A DNA stretch of 64,000 nt, from positions 1-64,000 of the forward strand of contig JAFSPR010000052.1 of the NCBI GenBank assembly GCA_017451395.1. The letters run 5' to 3'. The DNA comes from Bacteroidales bacterium. GTDB lineage: Bacteria > Bacteroidota > Bacteroidia > Bacteroidales > UBA932. Below are positions 31,387 through 41,801 of this stretch, piece after piece. The position numbers were made by a program, and so were the translations under genes. The notes beneath the pieces are model-generated. The model searched no databases, was not told the origin of the DNA, and saw only the letters and a list, made by a program, of their open reading frames with translations. The first letter of the stretch is position 1, and each line of letters opens with the position of its first letter.

Positions 31387-34300
31387 CCGTGACAGTTCTT
31401 GTATTTGAGGCCGCTGCCGCAGGGGCAGGGGTCGTTTCTCCCAACGTGCTTGTCCACGCGGACAGGCATCCTGGAGCGCTGTTCCCCGTTTGTGGACAGT
31501 TGCGAGGGATCCGTGCCGTGCATCTGCTGGAGGTTGCGGTTGGGCTGGGAAGCCGGGCGCGCCTCACGGGCATCGGATGCATCCCTGAGCGGGATGAATG
31601 CTCGGAGAAGGAAAGTAAGGACTTCCTCGTTGAGTTTTTCAAGCATCTCCGTGAAGAGGTTGTAACTCTCCAGTTTGTACACCACCAGAGGGTCTTTCTG
31701 CTCATAGGCGGCGTTCTGGACGCTCTGACGGAGATCGTCCATATCGCGGAGGTGCTGCTTCCAGTAGTCATCTATATAATATAGGATGATGCTGCGGCTG
31801 AGTGCCTTTGCAATCTCACGGCTTTCCGTCTCATAGGCCTTCTTAAGGTTGACAGAGAGATTGAGCTGCTTCTTTCCGTTGGTGATGGGAATGGCGATGT
31901 TCTCATACATACTCCCCTGCTTCTCGAAGACGGTCTTAATGACAGGATTCACCTTCTGGATCATAGTGTCCATACGGCGGGCGTAGACCTCCTGCATATG
32001 CTGGGCAAGTTTTGCTGCAATCTCCTGCGGCTTTGAATCGGCATAGAAAGCCTCGTCAAAACCAAGGTCGATGGAGAGTTTACCGATCACGTACTCCTCG
32101 AACTCCTGGAAACTCATCCCCTCACTCTGCTGGACAAGGATGTTGGCGGTGTCCTCCATCATGTTCTGGACGTCAATCTCTATGCGCTCTCCGGAAAGGG
32201 CGTTACGGCGGCGGGAGTACACGGCCTCACGCTGATAGTTCATGACGTCGTCGTATTCCAGGGTACGTTTACGCCAGCCGAAATGGTTCTCCTCAACCCT
32301 TCTCTGGGCCGATTCTATACTCTTGGAGAGCATTCCGCTCACAAGGGCCTCGTCATCGGCCATACCAAGTTTATCAACAACGCCGGCGATACGTTCGGAG
32401 CCGAACTTACGCATAAGGTCGTCCTCAAGGGAGATATAGAAGCAGGAACTTCCGGGGTCTCCCTGACGGCCCGCGCGGCCACGTAACTGACGGTCCACGC
32501 GGCGGGAGTCGTGGCGGGTGGTGCCGATGATTGCAAGACCGCCGGCGTCCTTCACCTCCTGGGTGAGTTTGATATCCGTACCACGGCCCGCCATGTTGGT
32601 GGCGATGGTGACCTTCCCCTTCTGACCTGCCTGGGCAACGATTTCAGCCTCACGGGCGTGCTCCTTTGCATTGAGGACGTTGGCCCTTATGCCGCGCATA
32701 CTCATCATACGCGCAAGCAGTTCTGAGGTTTCAACGTCCGTGGTACCTACCAGCACCGGGCGTCCGGCATTGGACAGTTCCACAACCTTGTCAATGACGG
32801 CGTTGAACTTTGCCTTCTTGGTCTTGTAGATAATGTCATTCTGGTCGTCCCTTATCACAGGCCTGTTGGTGGGGATGACCACTACATCCAGTTTGTAGAT
32901 ATCCCAGAACTCACCTGCTTCCGTTTCTGCGGTACCGGTCATACCGGCCAGTTTGTGGTACATACGGAAGTAGTTCTGGAGGGTGATGGTTGCAAAGGTC
33001 TGGGTTGCGGCCTCAACCTTCACGTTCTCCTTGGCCTCAACCGCCTGGTGCAGACCGTCACTCCAGCGGCGGCCCTCCATAATACGGCCCGTGGATTCGT
33101 CCACGATCTTCACCTTGTTGTCCACTATCACGTAGTCGATATCCTTTGTGAACATCGCATAGGCCTTCAGAAGTTGGATCACGGTGTGAACGCGCTCGCT
33201 CTTCAGGGAGAAATCCTCCATCAGGGCATCCTTCTTCTCCGCCTTCTCCGCGGCGCTGAGGGTAGCGTCGTGGGTGATATCGGCAATGGCGCTTCCCATA
33301 TCGGGGAGCACGAAGAAGTTGGGGTCACTTACGCTTCCGGCAAGGGCGTCGTGGCCCTTATCGGTCATATCCACGGAATTCAGGATTTCATTGATGACAA
33401 AGTAGAGGGGATCCGTGACGGTTGGCATCTCACGCTCGTTGTCCTGCATATAGTAGGCCTCCGTCTTCTGCATCAGTGCCTTCATACCGGGCTCCGACAG
33501 GAACTTGATAAGGGGCTGATACTTGGGAAGTCCCTTGTGGCAGCGGTAGAGAAGCAGGCCGCCGTCCTTCTCATTGCCTGCGGCGATGAGTTTCTTGGCC
33601 TCGTTGAGGGTGGTGTTTACAAGGGCCCTCTGCTTGTTGTAGAGGCTCTCCACATAGGGCCGATACTCCATGAACTGTTCATCGCCGGAAGCCTTTTCCA
33701 TAGGACCGGAGATGATGAGGGGGGTACGGGCGTCGTCGATGAGAACGGAGTCAACCTCGTCCACGATGGCATAGTGGTGCTTCCTCTGGACAAGGTCCGT
33801 CATACGGGAGCACATATTGTCACGGAGGTAGTCGAAGCCGAACTCGTTGTTGGTGCCGAAGGTTATGTCGCACTCATAGGCCCTGCGGCGGGCGTCGGAA
33901 TTGGGCCGATGCTTGTCTATGCAGTCTACTGAAAGGCCGTGGAACATGTAGAGCGGGCCCATCCACTCAGAGTCACGCTTGGAGAGGTAGTCGTTCACGG
34001 TAACCACGTGTACGCCTTTTCCGGCAAGCGCGTTGAGGAATACGGGAAGGGTTGCCACAAGGGTTTTACCCTCACCGGTTGCCATCTCAGCAATCATACC
34101 CCTCTGGTCCTTGTTGGTCTTGACGCCGCCGTTGAGTACTATGCCGCCGATTAACTGGACGTCGTAGTGGACCATATCCCAGGTAATCTCGTTGCCGCCG
34201 GCCTGCCAGTGGTTGTGCCATATGGCCTTGTCACCCTGGATCTCAACAAAGTCGCGGCTTTCTGCCGCAAGTTTCTTGTCAAACTCCGAAGCCGTCACCA

Positions 34301-34685
34301 CCACGGTCTCATTCTGGGCGAAACGACGCGCGGTGGACTTCATAATGGCGAAGGCTTCCGGAAGGAGTTCATTGAGAATGACCTCGATAGCCTCGTCCTC
34401 GTCTTTCACAAGTTTGTCGGATTCGGTAGCGAGGGCTTCCTTTTCCTCGATGGGAATGTCGTCCTCAATACGTGCCTTTATTTCCGCAATGCGGTCCTCG
34501 AAGGGCTTTTCAACCTCGAAGATCTTTGCGCGGAGGGCGGCGCTGCGCTCCCTCAGGCCATCGGCCGATAATGCGTCAATTTCAGGATATGCTGCAAGGA
34601 CCTTCTGAAGATAAGGCCTGATGGCCTTCATGTCGCGGTCGCTCTTGGATCCAAATATCTTTTTAAGTATGTCTGCTACTGCCAT
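31371..34685 (-). CDS. secA: SecA preprotein translocase ATPase
   Basis: 1104 residues, with Walker A in [14 protein letters not shown], the DEAD-type [51 protein letters not shown] and [21 protein letters not shown]. The C-terminus has the SEC-C zinc motif [17 protein letters not shown]. It drives proteins through SecYEG. It is about 200 residues longer than E. coli SecA because of inserts in the N-terminal and preprotein-crosslinking regions, as usual for Bacteroidetes. A TATATTTG element lies 26 bp upstream. Confidence 0.98.
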   Translation of the reverse strand: MAVADILKKIFGSKSDRDMKAIRPYLQKVLAAYPEIDALSADGLRERSAALRAKIFEVEKPFEDRIAEIKARIEDDIPIEEKEALATESDKLVKDEDEAIEVILNELLPEAFAIMKSTARRFAQNETVVVTASEFDKKLAAESRDFVEIQGDKAIWHNHWQAGGNEITWDMVHYDVQLIGGIVLNGGVKTNKDQRGMIAEMATGEGKTLVATLPVFLNALAGKGVHVVTVNDYLSKRDSEWMGPLYMFHGLSVDCIDKHRPNSDARRRAYECDITFGTNNEFGFDYLRDNMCSRMTDLVQRKHHYAIVDEVDSVLIDDARTPLIISGPMEKASGDEQFMEYRPYVESLYNKQRALVNTTLNEAKKLIAAGNEKDGGLLLYRCHKGLPKYQPLIKFLSEPGMKALMQKTEAYYMQDNEREMPTVTDPLYFVINEILNSVDMTDKGHDALAGSVSDPNFFVLPDMGSAIADITHDATLSAAEKAEKKDALMEDFSLKSERVHTVIQLLKAYAMFTKDIDYVIVDNKVKIVDESTGRIMEGRRWSDGLHQAVEAKENVKVEAATQTFATITLQNYFRMYHKLAGMTGTAETEAGEFWDIYKLDVVVIPTNRPVIRDDQNDIIYKTKKAKFNAVIDKVVELSNAGRPVLVGTTDVETSELLARMMSMRGIRANVLNAKEHAREAEIVAQAGQKGKVTIATNMAGRGTDIKLTQEVKDAGGLAIIGTTRHDSRRVDRQLRGRAGRQGDPGSSCFYISLEDDLMRKFGSERIAGVVDKLGMADDEALVSGMLSKSIESAQRRVEENHFGWRKRTLEYDDVMNYQREAVYSRRRNALSGERIEIDVQNMMEDTANILVQQSEGMSFQEFEEYVIGKLSIDLGFDEAFYADSKPQEIAAKLAQHMQEVYARRMDTMIQKVNPVIKTVFEKQGSMYENIAIPITNGKKQLNLSVNLKKAYETESREIAKALSRSIILYYIDDYWKQHLRDMDDLRQSVQNAAYEQKDPLVVYKLESYNLFTEMLEKLNEEVLTFLLRAFIPLRDASDAREARPASQPNRNLQQMHGTDPSQLSTNGEQRSRMPVRVDKHVGRNDPCPCGSGLKYKNCHGKGIA

Positions 34686-34711
34686 AATATGACATTATTT
34701 ACTAAATCTTA

Positions 34712-34719
34712 CAAATATA
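34712..34719 (-). promoter_or_regulatory. -7 promoter element (TATATTTG) of secA
   Basis: Exact TAnnTTTG match, 26 bp before the secA ATG, in the gap after the glycosyltransferase operon. Confidence 0.5.
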
Positions 34720-34738
34720 CGAACATCGGCGCAATTTA

Positions 34739-35557
34739 TCAAATCGCGTGCCTTCTGACTTTCCTGACAGTTGGCAGTGCCTTGCATATGGAAATGAAGT
34801 GTTTAAGTGGCAGGAAACTGACATATTTGGCAGTTTTCACCGCTGTGAACAGGCACACAAACAGGAATCTCTCCCACAAAGGCCTGTTTATGTCACAGAG
34901 TCTCACGAGTGACCCTATCCTGTAATTCCTGTCAATTATCTTCTCTTTCGGCTCCTTCCTCTGCGCCCTGTCGTGCACGGCACGGGCCTCAGGCACCACT
35001 CCAACCGTGAATCCGTGATACCGGGCCCTGTTGCACCAGTCATCGTCCTGTCCATACAGCGGGAAAAGTTCCTCATTGAAAAGGCCGATCTTCCGAATGG
35101 CCGCGGTGGGCACCAGCCAGTGCGCCGCAGGCGGGGTTTTGTCTTTTTTGAATAATTTATCCAGTTCCTTGTAGCCGTCCTGGTACTGAAGGGGGCTGAG
35201 GACGGCGTATTCGGGGTGGGAATCGGCGGCGGCGACAAGGGTCTCAAGGGCGCCGGCCTCAAGCCAGGCGTCCTGGTTCAGGAGATAGACGTAGTCATAA
35301 CCTTTTTTAAGGGCGTATTCAAAACCAAGGTTGTTGGCCTTGGAAAAACCAAGGTTTTCTGCGCTTCGGATAAGTTTAGCCTGCTGGAAATGCCCCTGAA
35401 TGTAGTCAGCGCTGCCGTCAGTGGAATCATTGTCCACCACAAAGACATCTACCGTCAAGGCCGACTCCGATCGGCCATCTCCTGCCACTGAGCCAAGGCA
35501 GCGGTCAAGCCACTTCATTCCGTTGTAGGTGACTACTATTACCAGTACGCGGTTCAT
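34739..35557 (-). CDS. GT2-family glycosyltransferase
   Basis: GT-A enzyme with N-terminal VLVIVVTYNGMKWLDRCLGS, VDVFVVDNDSTDGS, ENLGFSKANNLGFEYAL and a catalytic-region DDDWCNRARYHGF. The SKANN and late DDDW motifs resemble rhamnosyltransferase-type GT2 enzymes of polysaccharide synthesis. The C-terminal 60 residues are hydrophobic and amphipathic, probably membrane-associated. It is the last gene of the SPT/flippase operon and overlaps the gene before it by 4 bp. Confidence 0.87.
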   Translation of the reverse strand: MNRVLVIVVTYNGMKWLDRCLGSVAGDGRSESALTVDVFVVDNDSTDGSADYIQGHFQQAKLIRSAENLGFSKANNLGFEYALKKGYDYVYLLNQDAWLEAGALETLVAAADSHPEYAVLSPLQYQDGYKELDKLFKKDKTPPAAHWLVPTAAIRKIGLFNEELFPLYGQDDDWCNRARYHGFTVGVVPEARAVHDRAQRKEPKEKIIDRNYRIGSLVRLCDINRPLWERFLFVCLFTAVKTAKYVSFLPLKHFISICKALPTVRKVRRHAI

Positions 35558-36357
35558 ACGAAGAGTTTTCTGTAAAGTAAACGGAGTTTCCAGGCAAGGG
35601 ACCAGCGGGATGCCTTGCGGAAGGAACTCTCAAGACGGCGGTACTCCACGGTTTCAAGGGGATTGCAGAAATACCTGCCATAAAGGGCCTTATGCTTATC
35701 CCAAAGCCGGCGGCGGATATCCCTCAGGGCCTCGTCAGTCACTCCCTTGTTACGGGATGAACGACGTGTCCGGTAATAAAAGCACACGCTGTCCAGTTGC
35801 TTTACCACGGGGTTCTCCACCCTTTCAAGGACGGAAAGCCAGAAATCCCAGTCCTCGAAGCCCGTCTTGAATTCCTGGTCAAAGGGAACAGCACTGGCCC
35901 TCCTTAAAAAACAACTGATATACAGGCAGTTACGGGAAAGCATTGTGTCCATCGAGAACGGAGGAAGGTCCCAGGTAGTCTCGGAGCCAAAGCGCTGAGC
36001 CTTACCGTAGACTACAGTGAGGGCCGGATTCTGGTCCAGGGCCGATACCGCCTGAGCCATATAAGTCCCGGAGATGAGGTCATCGGCATCAAGGAAGAGG
36101 ATGTACTCCCCCTTTGCAAGGTCAAGGCCCTTGTTCCTGGCGGCAGCAACGCCTACGTTACCCGGCAGGAAAAGAGGGACAAACCTGCTGTCTTTCCCGC
36201 AGAAGGACTTCACAATCTCCGGGGAACCGTCCCCGGAGCCGTTTTCCACCACGATGCATTCCCAATCCGTAAACGTCTGGGCCCGAACGCTTTCAAGGGT
36301 TTCCGGAAGGTACTTCCCAAGATTGTAGGAAGGGACAATTACACTTACTTTCGGCAT
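35554..36357 (-). CDS. GT2-family glycosyltransferase
   Basis: Classical GT2 start (MPKVSVIVPSYNLGKYLPETLESV), then CIVVENGSGDGSPEIV, NVGVAAARNKGLDLAKGEYILFLDADD (DxD motif in LDADD) and FEDWDFWLSVLERV as the catalytic-base region. It adds a sugar to a lipid-linked or surface glycan. A C-terminal basic helix (KASRWSLAWKLRLLYRKLF) may touch the membrane. It overlaps both neighbours, so it is translated with them. Confidence 0.87.
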   Translation of the reverse strand: MPKVSVIVPSYNLGKYLPETLESVRAQTFTDWECIVVENGSGDGSPEIVKSFCGKDSRFVPLFLPGNVGVAAARNKGLDLAKGEYILFLDADDLISGTYMAQAVSALDQNPALTVVYGKAQRFGSETTWDLPPFSMDTMLSRNCLYISCFLRRASAVPFDQEFKTGFEDWDFWLSVLERVENPVVKQLDSVCFYYRTRRSSRNKGVTDEALRDIRRRLWDKHKALYGRYFCNPLETVEYRRLESSFRKASRWSLAWKLRLLYRKLFV

Positions 36358-37304
36358 AGCAGATGATCTTTCACTTTAAGTAGCCATTCCAGCAGGGAGG
36401 CTTTTCCGCGCCTGTAGTGCGCCCTCAGCCAGCGGTAGCGGCGGGTTCGGAAAAGATACAGGTCTTCTCCGGCAAACACCTGTGTAACAGGCGCATAACC
36501 AAGATTGGGATTCTCTAAAACCGCTTCTATCTCTGCAGTCAGGCCGCCGGATTCGCGGACTGAGAGGAGGCTGTTCCTGTTATTAAGAAGGAAAAGGGCG
36601 TCCTGAGGGCCGCTTCCCACATTGGTGACCATATAGTGCACGATATAGGCGTCCCTCAGATAGCGTATGCCGTTCTGGACCTCGCAGTTCCACTGGTGGG
36701 GAAGAAGCGCTATGGGATGGCCCGATGCGGCGGAGGTCTTGGCGAGGGAAGGCTGGTCCGGCTTTATTCCGGCCTCATATCCTGAAAGGTAATTCTGCTG
36801 CCATGCCTTGAAGAATGCGTGATTCCCGGGAGTATCCTTCACAAGCATAACTCCGGAATTGAAGTACCATTGTTCCTTTGAGGCGTCGAATCCCAGTTTC
36901 CGGCACATATTGACGGTTGCCTCATAATGAGGATGTTCCCGGAAAGGGCTGTGAAGGTCCAGGCAGGCTGCAAGGGGCTCCTCAACAGCATCAATATCGT
37001 CAAGGGGGCGGGCTACTATTGTATCGGCATCTATGAACAGGAAATCCCCTTCCACAAGGCCTCTCATCCCTGTTTTAAGGAGACGTGAACGCTTCATCGG
37101 GGGGATATCGGCAGGGAAATCCTGCCTTATCACCTTGTCAAAGAGACTCTCCAGCGACGGCGGGACAAGGGTATCGGAATCTGTCAGCAGGAGCATTCTT
37201 GCCGACGGATTGCGTCTTCTTGCCGATGTAGCGCTCACAAGGACCTGCTCCGTGTAAACATCGGCCCCGGAACTTACAAGGATATAGAGAATTTGTGTTT
37301 TCAT
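36345..37304 (-). CDS. Glycosyltransferase, GT-A fold (GT8-like)
   Basis: Begins KTQILYILVSSGADVYTEQVLVSA, with ARMLLLTDSDT and a metal-binding DxD in GDFLFIDADTIVARPL (about residues 88-100). Later YFNSGVMLVKDT is the N-S-G motif of GT8 and related nucleotide-sugar transferases, and an HQWNCEVQN site lies near residue 200. It overlaps the flippase gene by 4 bp and the GT2 gene by 13 bp. Exact sugar unknown. Confidence 0.75.
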   Translation of the reverse strand: MKTQILYILVSSGADVYTEQVLVSATSARRRNPSARMLLLTDSDTLVPPSLESLFDKVIRQDFPADIPPMKRSRLLKTGMRGLVEGDFLFIDADTIVARPLDDIDAVEEPLAACLDLHSPFREHPHYEATVNMCRKLGFDASKEQWYFNSGVMLVKDTPGNHAFFKAWQQNYLSGYEAGIKPDQPSLAKTSAASGHPIALLPHQWNCEVQNGIRYLRDAYIVHYMVTNVGSGPQDALFLLNNRNSLLSVRESGGLTAEIEAVLENPNLGYAPVTQVFAGEDLYLFRTRRYRWLRAHYRRGKASLLEWLLKVKDHLLCRK

Positions 37305-38752
37305 CGCTTTAACTTACTTTTCACAAAGGCCTTCTCCCCTTCCGTGAGGCCAACCTGCCAGATGGAAGTGGCCATTGTGAGAGCGCCAAGGGCGGCCGAA
37401 ACAAGGAAACGCCACCACTCTGCGGGGAGGACTTCAGGGATGAAAGATATGACTATGAGCGTCATAAGCCCGGGCGCCAAGGCGGGCCAGAGGCCCTTTT
37501 TCCAGTAATATCCAAGCGGAAGGCCCGTTTCCTTATGGGCGACACGCATCATCACGACGGCCTTGACTATATAGATGAAGGCAAAAGCCGCATATCCCAC
37601 CCAGGCGGGGGCGCCAAGGCGGTACGCCACATAGGTTATGGGGAACGCAAGGGATGCCGCAAGACTGGTCCAGATGTAGTAGCGGCGGATCCTGCCGCCG
37701 GCCTGCACCAGGACGTTGAGAGTGCCCGGAGTGAAGTCTATCACAAAGCATAAAAGCGTAAGTTTTGTGAAAAAGGCAGCTTCCGGGGGCACTGAGCCAA
37801 GCCATAGGGAAAGGATTGTATCGGCATCCGTAAAGAAGGGCAGAGCCAGCACCCAGAGTATCCAGAAATAGTATTTTGAGCCTTTGCACACAAGTTCAAA
37901 GGCGTATTCCTTATTGCCGCCGACGTAGGCTTTGGTAAGGGCGGGGTTAAGGGCTAGGGCTATGTTTGTTGCGAACTGGCGGACAACCTGCTCCACTTTA
38001 TCGGCCACTCCCCTTGCGGCGTTCATCCCCACGCCAAAAAACAGGTTCATAAGTTGGTTGATGCCCTGGGTATTGAGCATATACGCGCCGCTTCCAAGGA
38101 AATTCCAGCCGGCAAATGCGCCCATTTCCTTTACCAGGGAGCCGTCCGTCCTCCAGGGAGTGCGGGACTCCGGGAAACGGCTCAGGGCATAAGCCGCATA
38201 GGCGCCCCTTGAAAGCAGCGCCGCCGCCACAAGCAGCCAGGCGTAGACCACCAGTTTATCGGCGGGTGAATACCATACCGCGGCGGCTATACCAAGTTTC
38301 AAAACGGCCTCCAGGACGGCTATGACAGCGTATGCGCCCATATGCTCGTGAGCGTTTATATCGGCCGTGAAGGGGATGCTCATAAGGTTTATCACAAGCA
38401 CTATGAGCGAGGTATGGAGAACTGCCGATGCCGCTCCCATCCTCTCCGGCGGGATCACCATCTTGTGACAGAGGTACCACAGGCCGGCGGTTTCCGTAAG
38501 GAGGATGATAAGGAGGCAGAAGCCGCCCATCACCGCCAGCGACGTGCCGAAGATGGTCCTCAGCCGCTCAGGGTCTCCTTTCCCGAGGCCCACGGTGATG
38601 TACCTGCTTATGGCCGATGCAACCGTGTTCATCACCAGCAGGGACATCGTCACAATGCCGCCCACGGCGCTGTAGACCCCGTAATCCGTAACGCCCAGCG
38701 CACGCAGGATTATGCGGTACGTGAACAGGCCGATGATCATCATCAGCCCCAT
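37301..38752 (-). CDS. Wzx-type polysaccharide flippase (MOP superfamily)
   Basis: About 12-14 membrane segments over 483 residues, with TYRIILRALGVTDYGVYSAVGG typical of Bacteroidetes O-antigen/capsule flippases and a later FLGSGAYMLNTQGINQLMNLFFG. It turns lipid-linked oligosaccharides over the inner membrane. The first ATG (used here) lies inside the conserved region: the frame continues upstream as SRRIARNTVLLYFR, part of the family's N-terminus. No ATG, GTG or TTG exists there; an ATA codon at 38806-38804 sits six bases after AGGAG. The true start is thus uncertain and may be unusual. Confidence 0.85.
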   Translation of the reverse strand: MGLMMIIGLFTYRIILRALGVTDYGVYSAVGGIVTMSLLVMNTVASAISRYITVGLGKGDPERLRTIFGTSLAVMGGFCLLIILLTETAGLWYLCHKMVIPPERMGAASAVLHTSLIVLVINLMSIPFTADINAHEHMGAYAVIAVLEAVLKLGIAAAVWYSPADKLVVYAWLLVAAALLSRGAYAAYALSRFPESRTPWRTDGSLVKEMGAFAGWNFLGSGAYMLNTQGINQLMNLFFGVGMNAARGVADKVEQVVRQFATNIALALNPALTKAYVGGNKEYAFELVCKGSKYYFWILWVLALPFFTDADTILSLWLGSVPPEAAFFTKLTLLCFVIDFTPGTLNVLVQAGGRIRRYYIWTSLAASLAFPITYVAYRLGAPAWVGYAAFAFIYIVKAVVMMRVAHKETGLPLGYYWKKGLWPALAPGLMTLIVISFIPEVLPAEWWRFLVSAALGALTMATSIWQVGLTEGEKAFVKSKLKR

Positions 38753-38827
38753 ACGGAAATACAGAAGGACCGTATTTCGTGCGATCCTTCTGCTTGATTC
38801 CGATATGATATTCTCCTGTGTCAGTTA

Positions 38828-40018
38828 CTACTTTATGATGCCTTCTTCCTTGAATACCTTGGTGAGCGCTTCAACTGCCCTGTCAACCTGCTCACGGGTA
38901 TGGGTGGCCATAAGTGAGAAGCGGATAAGGGTGTCCTGAGGGGCGCATGCCGGCGGAATGACGGAGTTGATGAAAACGCCTTCGTCAAATGCGCGCTTGG
39001 TCACGATGAAAGTCTTCTCAAGGTCACGCACGTAGAGGGGAATGATGGGGCTTTCGGTTTCTCCAATTTCAAAGCCTTCCTCCTTGAAACGCCTTAGGGC
39101 ATAGTTGGTTACGTCCCAGAGCTTGGTGATGCGCTCAGGTTCCTTCTGGATGATGTGAAGGGCTTCCAGGGCCGATGCTGTAGCGGCGGGGGTGTCGCTG
39201 GCCTGGAAGATATATGTGCGGGCGGTGTGACGGAGGTAGTTGATGATGACTTTATCGGCAGCAATGAAACCGCCGATAGCGGCAAGGCTCTTGGAGAAGG
39301 TGCCCATGATGAGGTCAATCTCATTAGTGAGGCCGAAGTGGTTGCAGACGCCGCGGCCCTGCTTTCCGAAAACGCCGATGCCGTGGGCTTCGTCTACCAT
39401 TATCACCACATTCTTGTACTTGTGCGTTAGCTCCACAATCTCAGGGAGTTTTGCACGGTCTCCTTCCATTGAGAAAACGCCGTCTACCACAATGAGCTTC
39501 ACGCTCTGGGGAGGGCAGCGCCTGAGACACCTCTCAAGGTCCTTCATGTCGTTGTGCTTGTAGTGAAGGCCTTTTGCAAAGCTGAGACGGCGGCCGTCCA
39601 CGATGGAAGCGTGGTCACGGTCATCGCAGATGATGAAATCGTCCTTCGTGAGCAGCTGAGGGATGACGCCGCTGTTGACGGTAAAGCCGGTGGAGAATAC
39701 CAGGGCCTCGTCCTTTCCCACAAACTCTGCAAGTTCCTTCTCAAGTTGGACGTGGATATCCAGGGTGCCGTTCAGGAAACGGGAGCCGGCGCAGCCGGAA
39801 CCGTATTTCTTAAGGGCCTCGATGCCGGCGTTGATAACGCGCTCATCTCCTGTAAGTCCTGTATATGCATTGGAACCGAACATCATGATCTTGTGACCGT
39901 CCATTGTTACCTCGGTTCCCTGTTTGGATGTTATCTGGCGGAAGTAGGGATAGATGCCTTTCTCCATCATCTTCTGGGGAAGGTCATATTTTGCCAGTCT
40001 GGCGTGTAGAAGTCCCAT
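38828..40018 (-). CDS. Serine palmitoyltransferase (alpha-oxoamine synthase family)
   Basis: 396-residue PLP enzyme of fold type I. Motifs: MFGSNAYTGLTGDERV, YGSGCAGSRFLNGTLDIHVQLE, VDEAHGIGVFGKQGRG, the PLP lysine in GTFSKSLAAIGG and TARTYIFQASDTP. The opening GLLHARLAKYDLPQKMMEKGIYPYFR is, from memory, nearly that of Bacteroides serine palmitoyltransferase. It condenses serine with an acyl-CoA to 3-ketosphinganine, the first step of sphingolipid synthesis. KBL or BioF are less likely alternatives. It heads the flippase/glycosyltransferase operon. Confidence 0.85.
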   Translation of the reverse strand: MGLLHARLAKYDLPQKMMEKGIYPYFRQITSKQGTEVTMDGHKIMMFGSNAYTGLTGDERVINAGIEALKKYGSGCAGSRFLNGTLDIHVQLEKELAEFVGKDEALVFSTGFTVNSGVIPQLLTKDDFIICDDRDHASIVDGRRLSFAKGLHYKHNDMKDLERCLRRCPPQSVKLIVVDGVFSMEGDRAKLPEIVELTHKYKNVVIMVDEAHGIGVFGKQGRGVCNHFGLTNEIDLIMGTFSKSLAAIGGFIAADKVIINYLRHTARTYIFQASDTPAATASALEALHIIQKEPERITKLWDVTNYALRRFKEEGFEIGETESPIIPLYVRDLEKTFIVTKRAFDEGVFINSVIPPACAPQDTLIRFSLMATHTREQVDRAVEALTKVFKEEGIIK

Positions 40019-40050
40019 TTTTTAGTAGGTTTTGGTTTTGTTTTATCGGA

Positions 40051-40058
40051 CAAAATTA
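40051..40058 (-). promoter_or_regulatory. -7 promoter element (TAATTTTG) of the SPT operon
   Basis: TAnnTTTG match on the minus strand, 32 bp before the SPT ATG. Confidence 0.45.
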
Positions 40059-40099
40059 CTAAAAAATTTTTTAACGGGAAATATGTGCCTTTTTTTTAG

Positions 40100-40107
40100 T
40101 AACTTTG
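40100..40107 (+). promoter_or_regulatory. -7 promoter element (TAACTTTG) of glnS
   Basis: Exact TAnnTTTG match, 17 bp before the glnS ATG. Confidence 0.5.
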
Positions 40108-40124
40108 GGGGTTAATATAATATT

Positions 40125-41759
40125 ATGGAAGAGCGTAAACTTAACTTCATTGAAGAAATCATCGAGAAGGATCTCGCAGAGGGCAAGGTAGATTCCATTA
40201 TGACCCGCTTCCCTCCGGAGCCCAACGGATATCTGCACCTTGGCCACGCCAAGAGCATCTGCCTCAACTTCGGCCTTGCCCAGAAGTACGGCGGCAAAAC
40301 CAATCTGCGTTATGACGATACAAACCCCACAAAGGAGGACACCGAATATGTAGACTCCATCAAGGAAGACATCAAGTGGCTTGGATTCCAGTGGGACAAG
40401 GAACTCTACGCCTCGGATTATTTCGACCAACTCTATGAATGGGCGGAAGAACTGATCAAGAGGGGCCTCGCATACGTGGATGACCAGACCCAGGACCAGA
40501 TCCGTGAAAACCGCGGCACCGTGGACAAGCCCGGCACCCCCAGCCCCTGGAGAGACCGCAGCGTTGAGGAAAACCTCAGGCTCTTCCGTGAGATGAAAGC
40601 CGGAAAGTACGCTGAAGGAGAGAAGGTGCTCCGCGCAAAGATAGATATGGCGCATCCCAATATGATGTTCCGCGACCCTCTCCTTTACCGCATCAAGTTT
40701 GCCCATCATCACCGTACCGGGGACAAGTGGTGCATATACCCTATGTATGACTTCACCCACGGCCAGTGTGACTCCATAGAGCATATCACCCACAGTATCT
40801 GCACCCTGGAATTCGATGTACATCGGCCCCTCTATGACTGGTTCATCGAGACTCTCGGCATCTATCCCAGCCATCAGTACGAGTTCGCCCGCCTCAACCT
40901 CACCTATACCCTTATGAGCAAGCGCAAACTCCTGGAACTTGTCCAGAAGGGCCTTGTGAGCGGTTGGGACGATCCCCGGATGCCCACCCTCTGCGGTGTG
41001 CGCCGCCGCGGCTACACGGCAAACGCCCTCCGTATGTTCTGCGACAAGATAGGCGTTTCAAAGCGTGACCAGTTAATGGACATCCAACTCCTTGAGTGGT
41101 GCGTAAGGCAGGATCTCAATGAGCGCAGCAATCGCTACATGGTTGTCCAGGACCCTGTGAAACTTACCATCACCAACTGGCCTGAAGGCAAGGTGGAGTG
41201 GTTCGACTGCCCGCTCAACCCCGCAGACCCTGAAGGCGCAAAGCGCAGGGTCCCCTTCACCGGCAATCTTCTCATAGACCGCGCGGATTTCATGGAGGAC
41301 GCCCCCAAGAAGTTCTTCCGTCTTAAACCGGACGGCGAGGTACGCCTCAAATACACCTACATCGTGAAGTGCAATGAGGTAATTAAGGATGAGAACGGAG
41401 AGATTGTGGAACTGAAGTGCACCTATGACCCTTCACCGGAATACCGTCCCGTAAAGGGCACCATCCACTGGGTAAGCGAGGCTCACGCCAAGGAACTGGA
41501 ACTGAGAAACTACGACCGCCTCTTCACCCTGGCCGATATGTCACAGGTGCCTGAGGACATGGATTACAAGGATTTCCTCAATCCGGATTCCCTCATCATA
41601 GGAAAGGGATACGCAGAGCCCGCCCTTCTTGAGGACAATTCCGGCATCGCCGTCCAGTTTGAGCGTACCGGCTACTACGTCCTTGACAAGGACTCCACCC
41701 CGGAGCATCCCGTCTTCAACAAGACCACAGCCCTCAAAGACTCCTACAAACCCGAGTAG
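40125..41759 (+). CDS. glnS: Glutaminyl-tRNA synthetase
   Basis: Class I synthetase with HIGH-type PPEPNGYLHLGHAKS, GKTNLRYDDTNPTKED, a late KMSKS-type LMSKRKLLELV, and GlnRS-specific FDVHRPLYDWFIETLG and DDPRMPTLCGVRRRGYT. The C-terminal anticodon-binding beta-barrels follow from about residue 335. It charges tRNA-Gln directly, so the organism need not rely only on GatCAB for Gln-tRNA. 544 residues is a normal bacterial size. Monocistronic, with a terminator downstream. Confidence 0.96.
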   Translation: MEERKLNFIEEIIEKDLAEGKVDSIMTRFPPEPNGYLHLGHAKSICLNFGLAQKYGGKTNLRYDDTNPTKEDTEYVDSIKEDIKWLGFQWDKELYASDYFDQLYEWAEELIKRGLAYVDDQTQDQIRENRGTVDKPGTPSPWRDRSVEENLRLFREMKAGKYAEGEKVLRAKIDMAHPNMMFRDPLLYRIKFAHHHRTGDKWCIYPMYDFTHGQCDSIEHITHSICTLEFDVHRPLYDWFIETLGIYPSHQYEFARLNLTYTLMSKRKLLELVQKGLVSGWDDPRMPTLCGVRRRGYTANALRMFCDKIGVSKRDQLMDIQLLEWCVRQDLNERSNRYMVVQDPVKLTITNWPEGKVEWFDCPLNPADPEGAKRRVPFTGNLLIDRADFMEDAPKKFFRLKPDGEVRLKYTYIVKCNEVIKDENGEIVELKCTYDPSPEYRPVKGTIHWVSEAHAKELELRNYDRLFTLADMSQVPEDMDYKDFLNPDSLIIGKGYAEPALLEDNSGIAVQFERTGYYVLDKDSTPEHPVFNKTTALKDSYKPE

Positions 41760-41801
41760 CCGTGGAGGCAACTCTCTGACTATCTGCAAGTTACACAAAA
41801 T

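Noticed and set aside
32955..33932. Long plus-strand open frame opposite secA (325 codons).
   Set aside because: SecA is unambiguous on the other strand; the frame is a by-product of GC-rich codon use.
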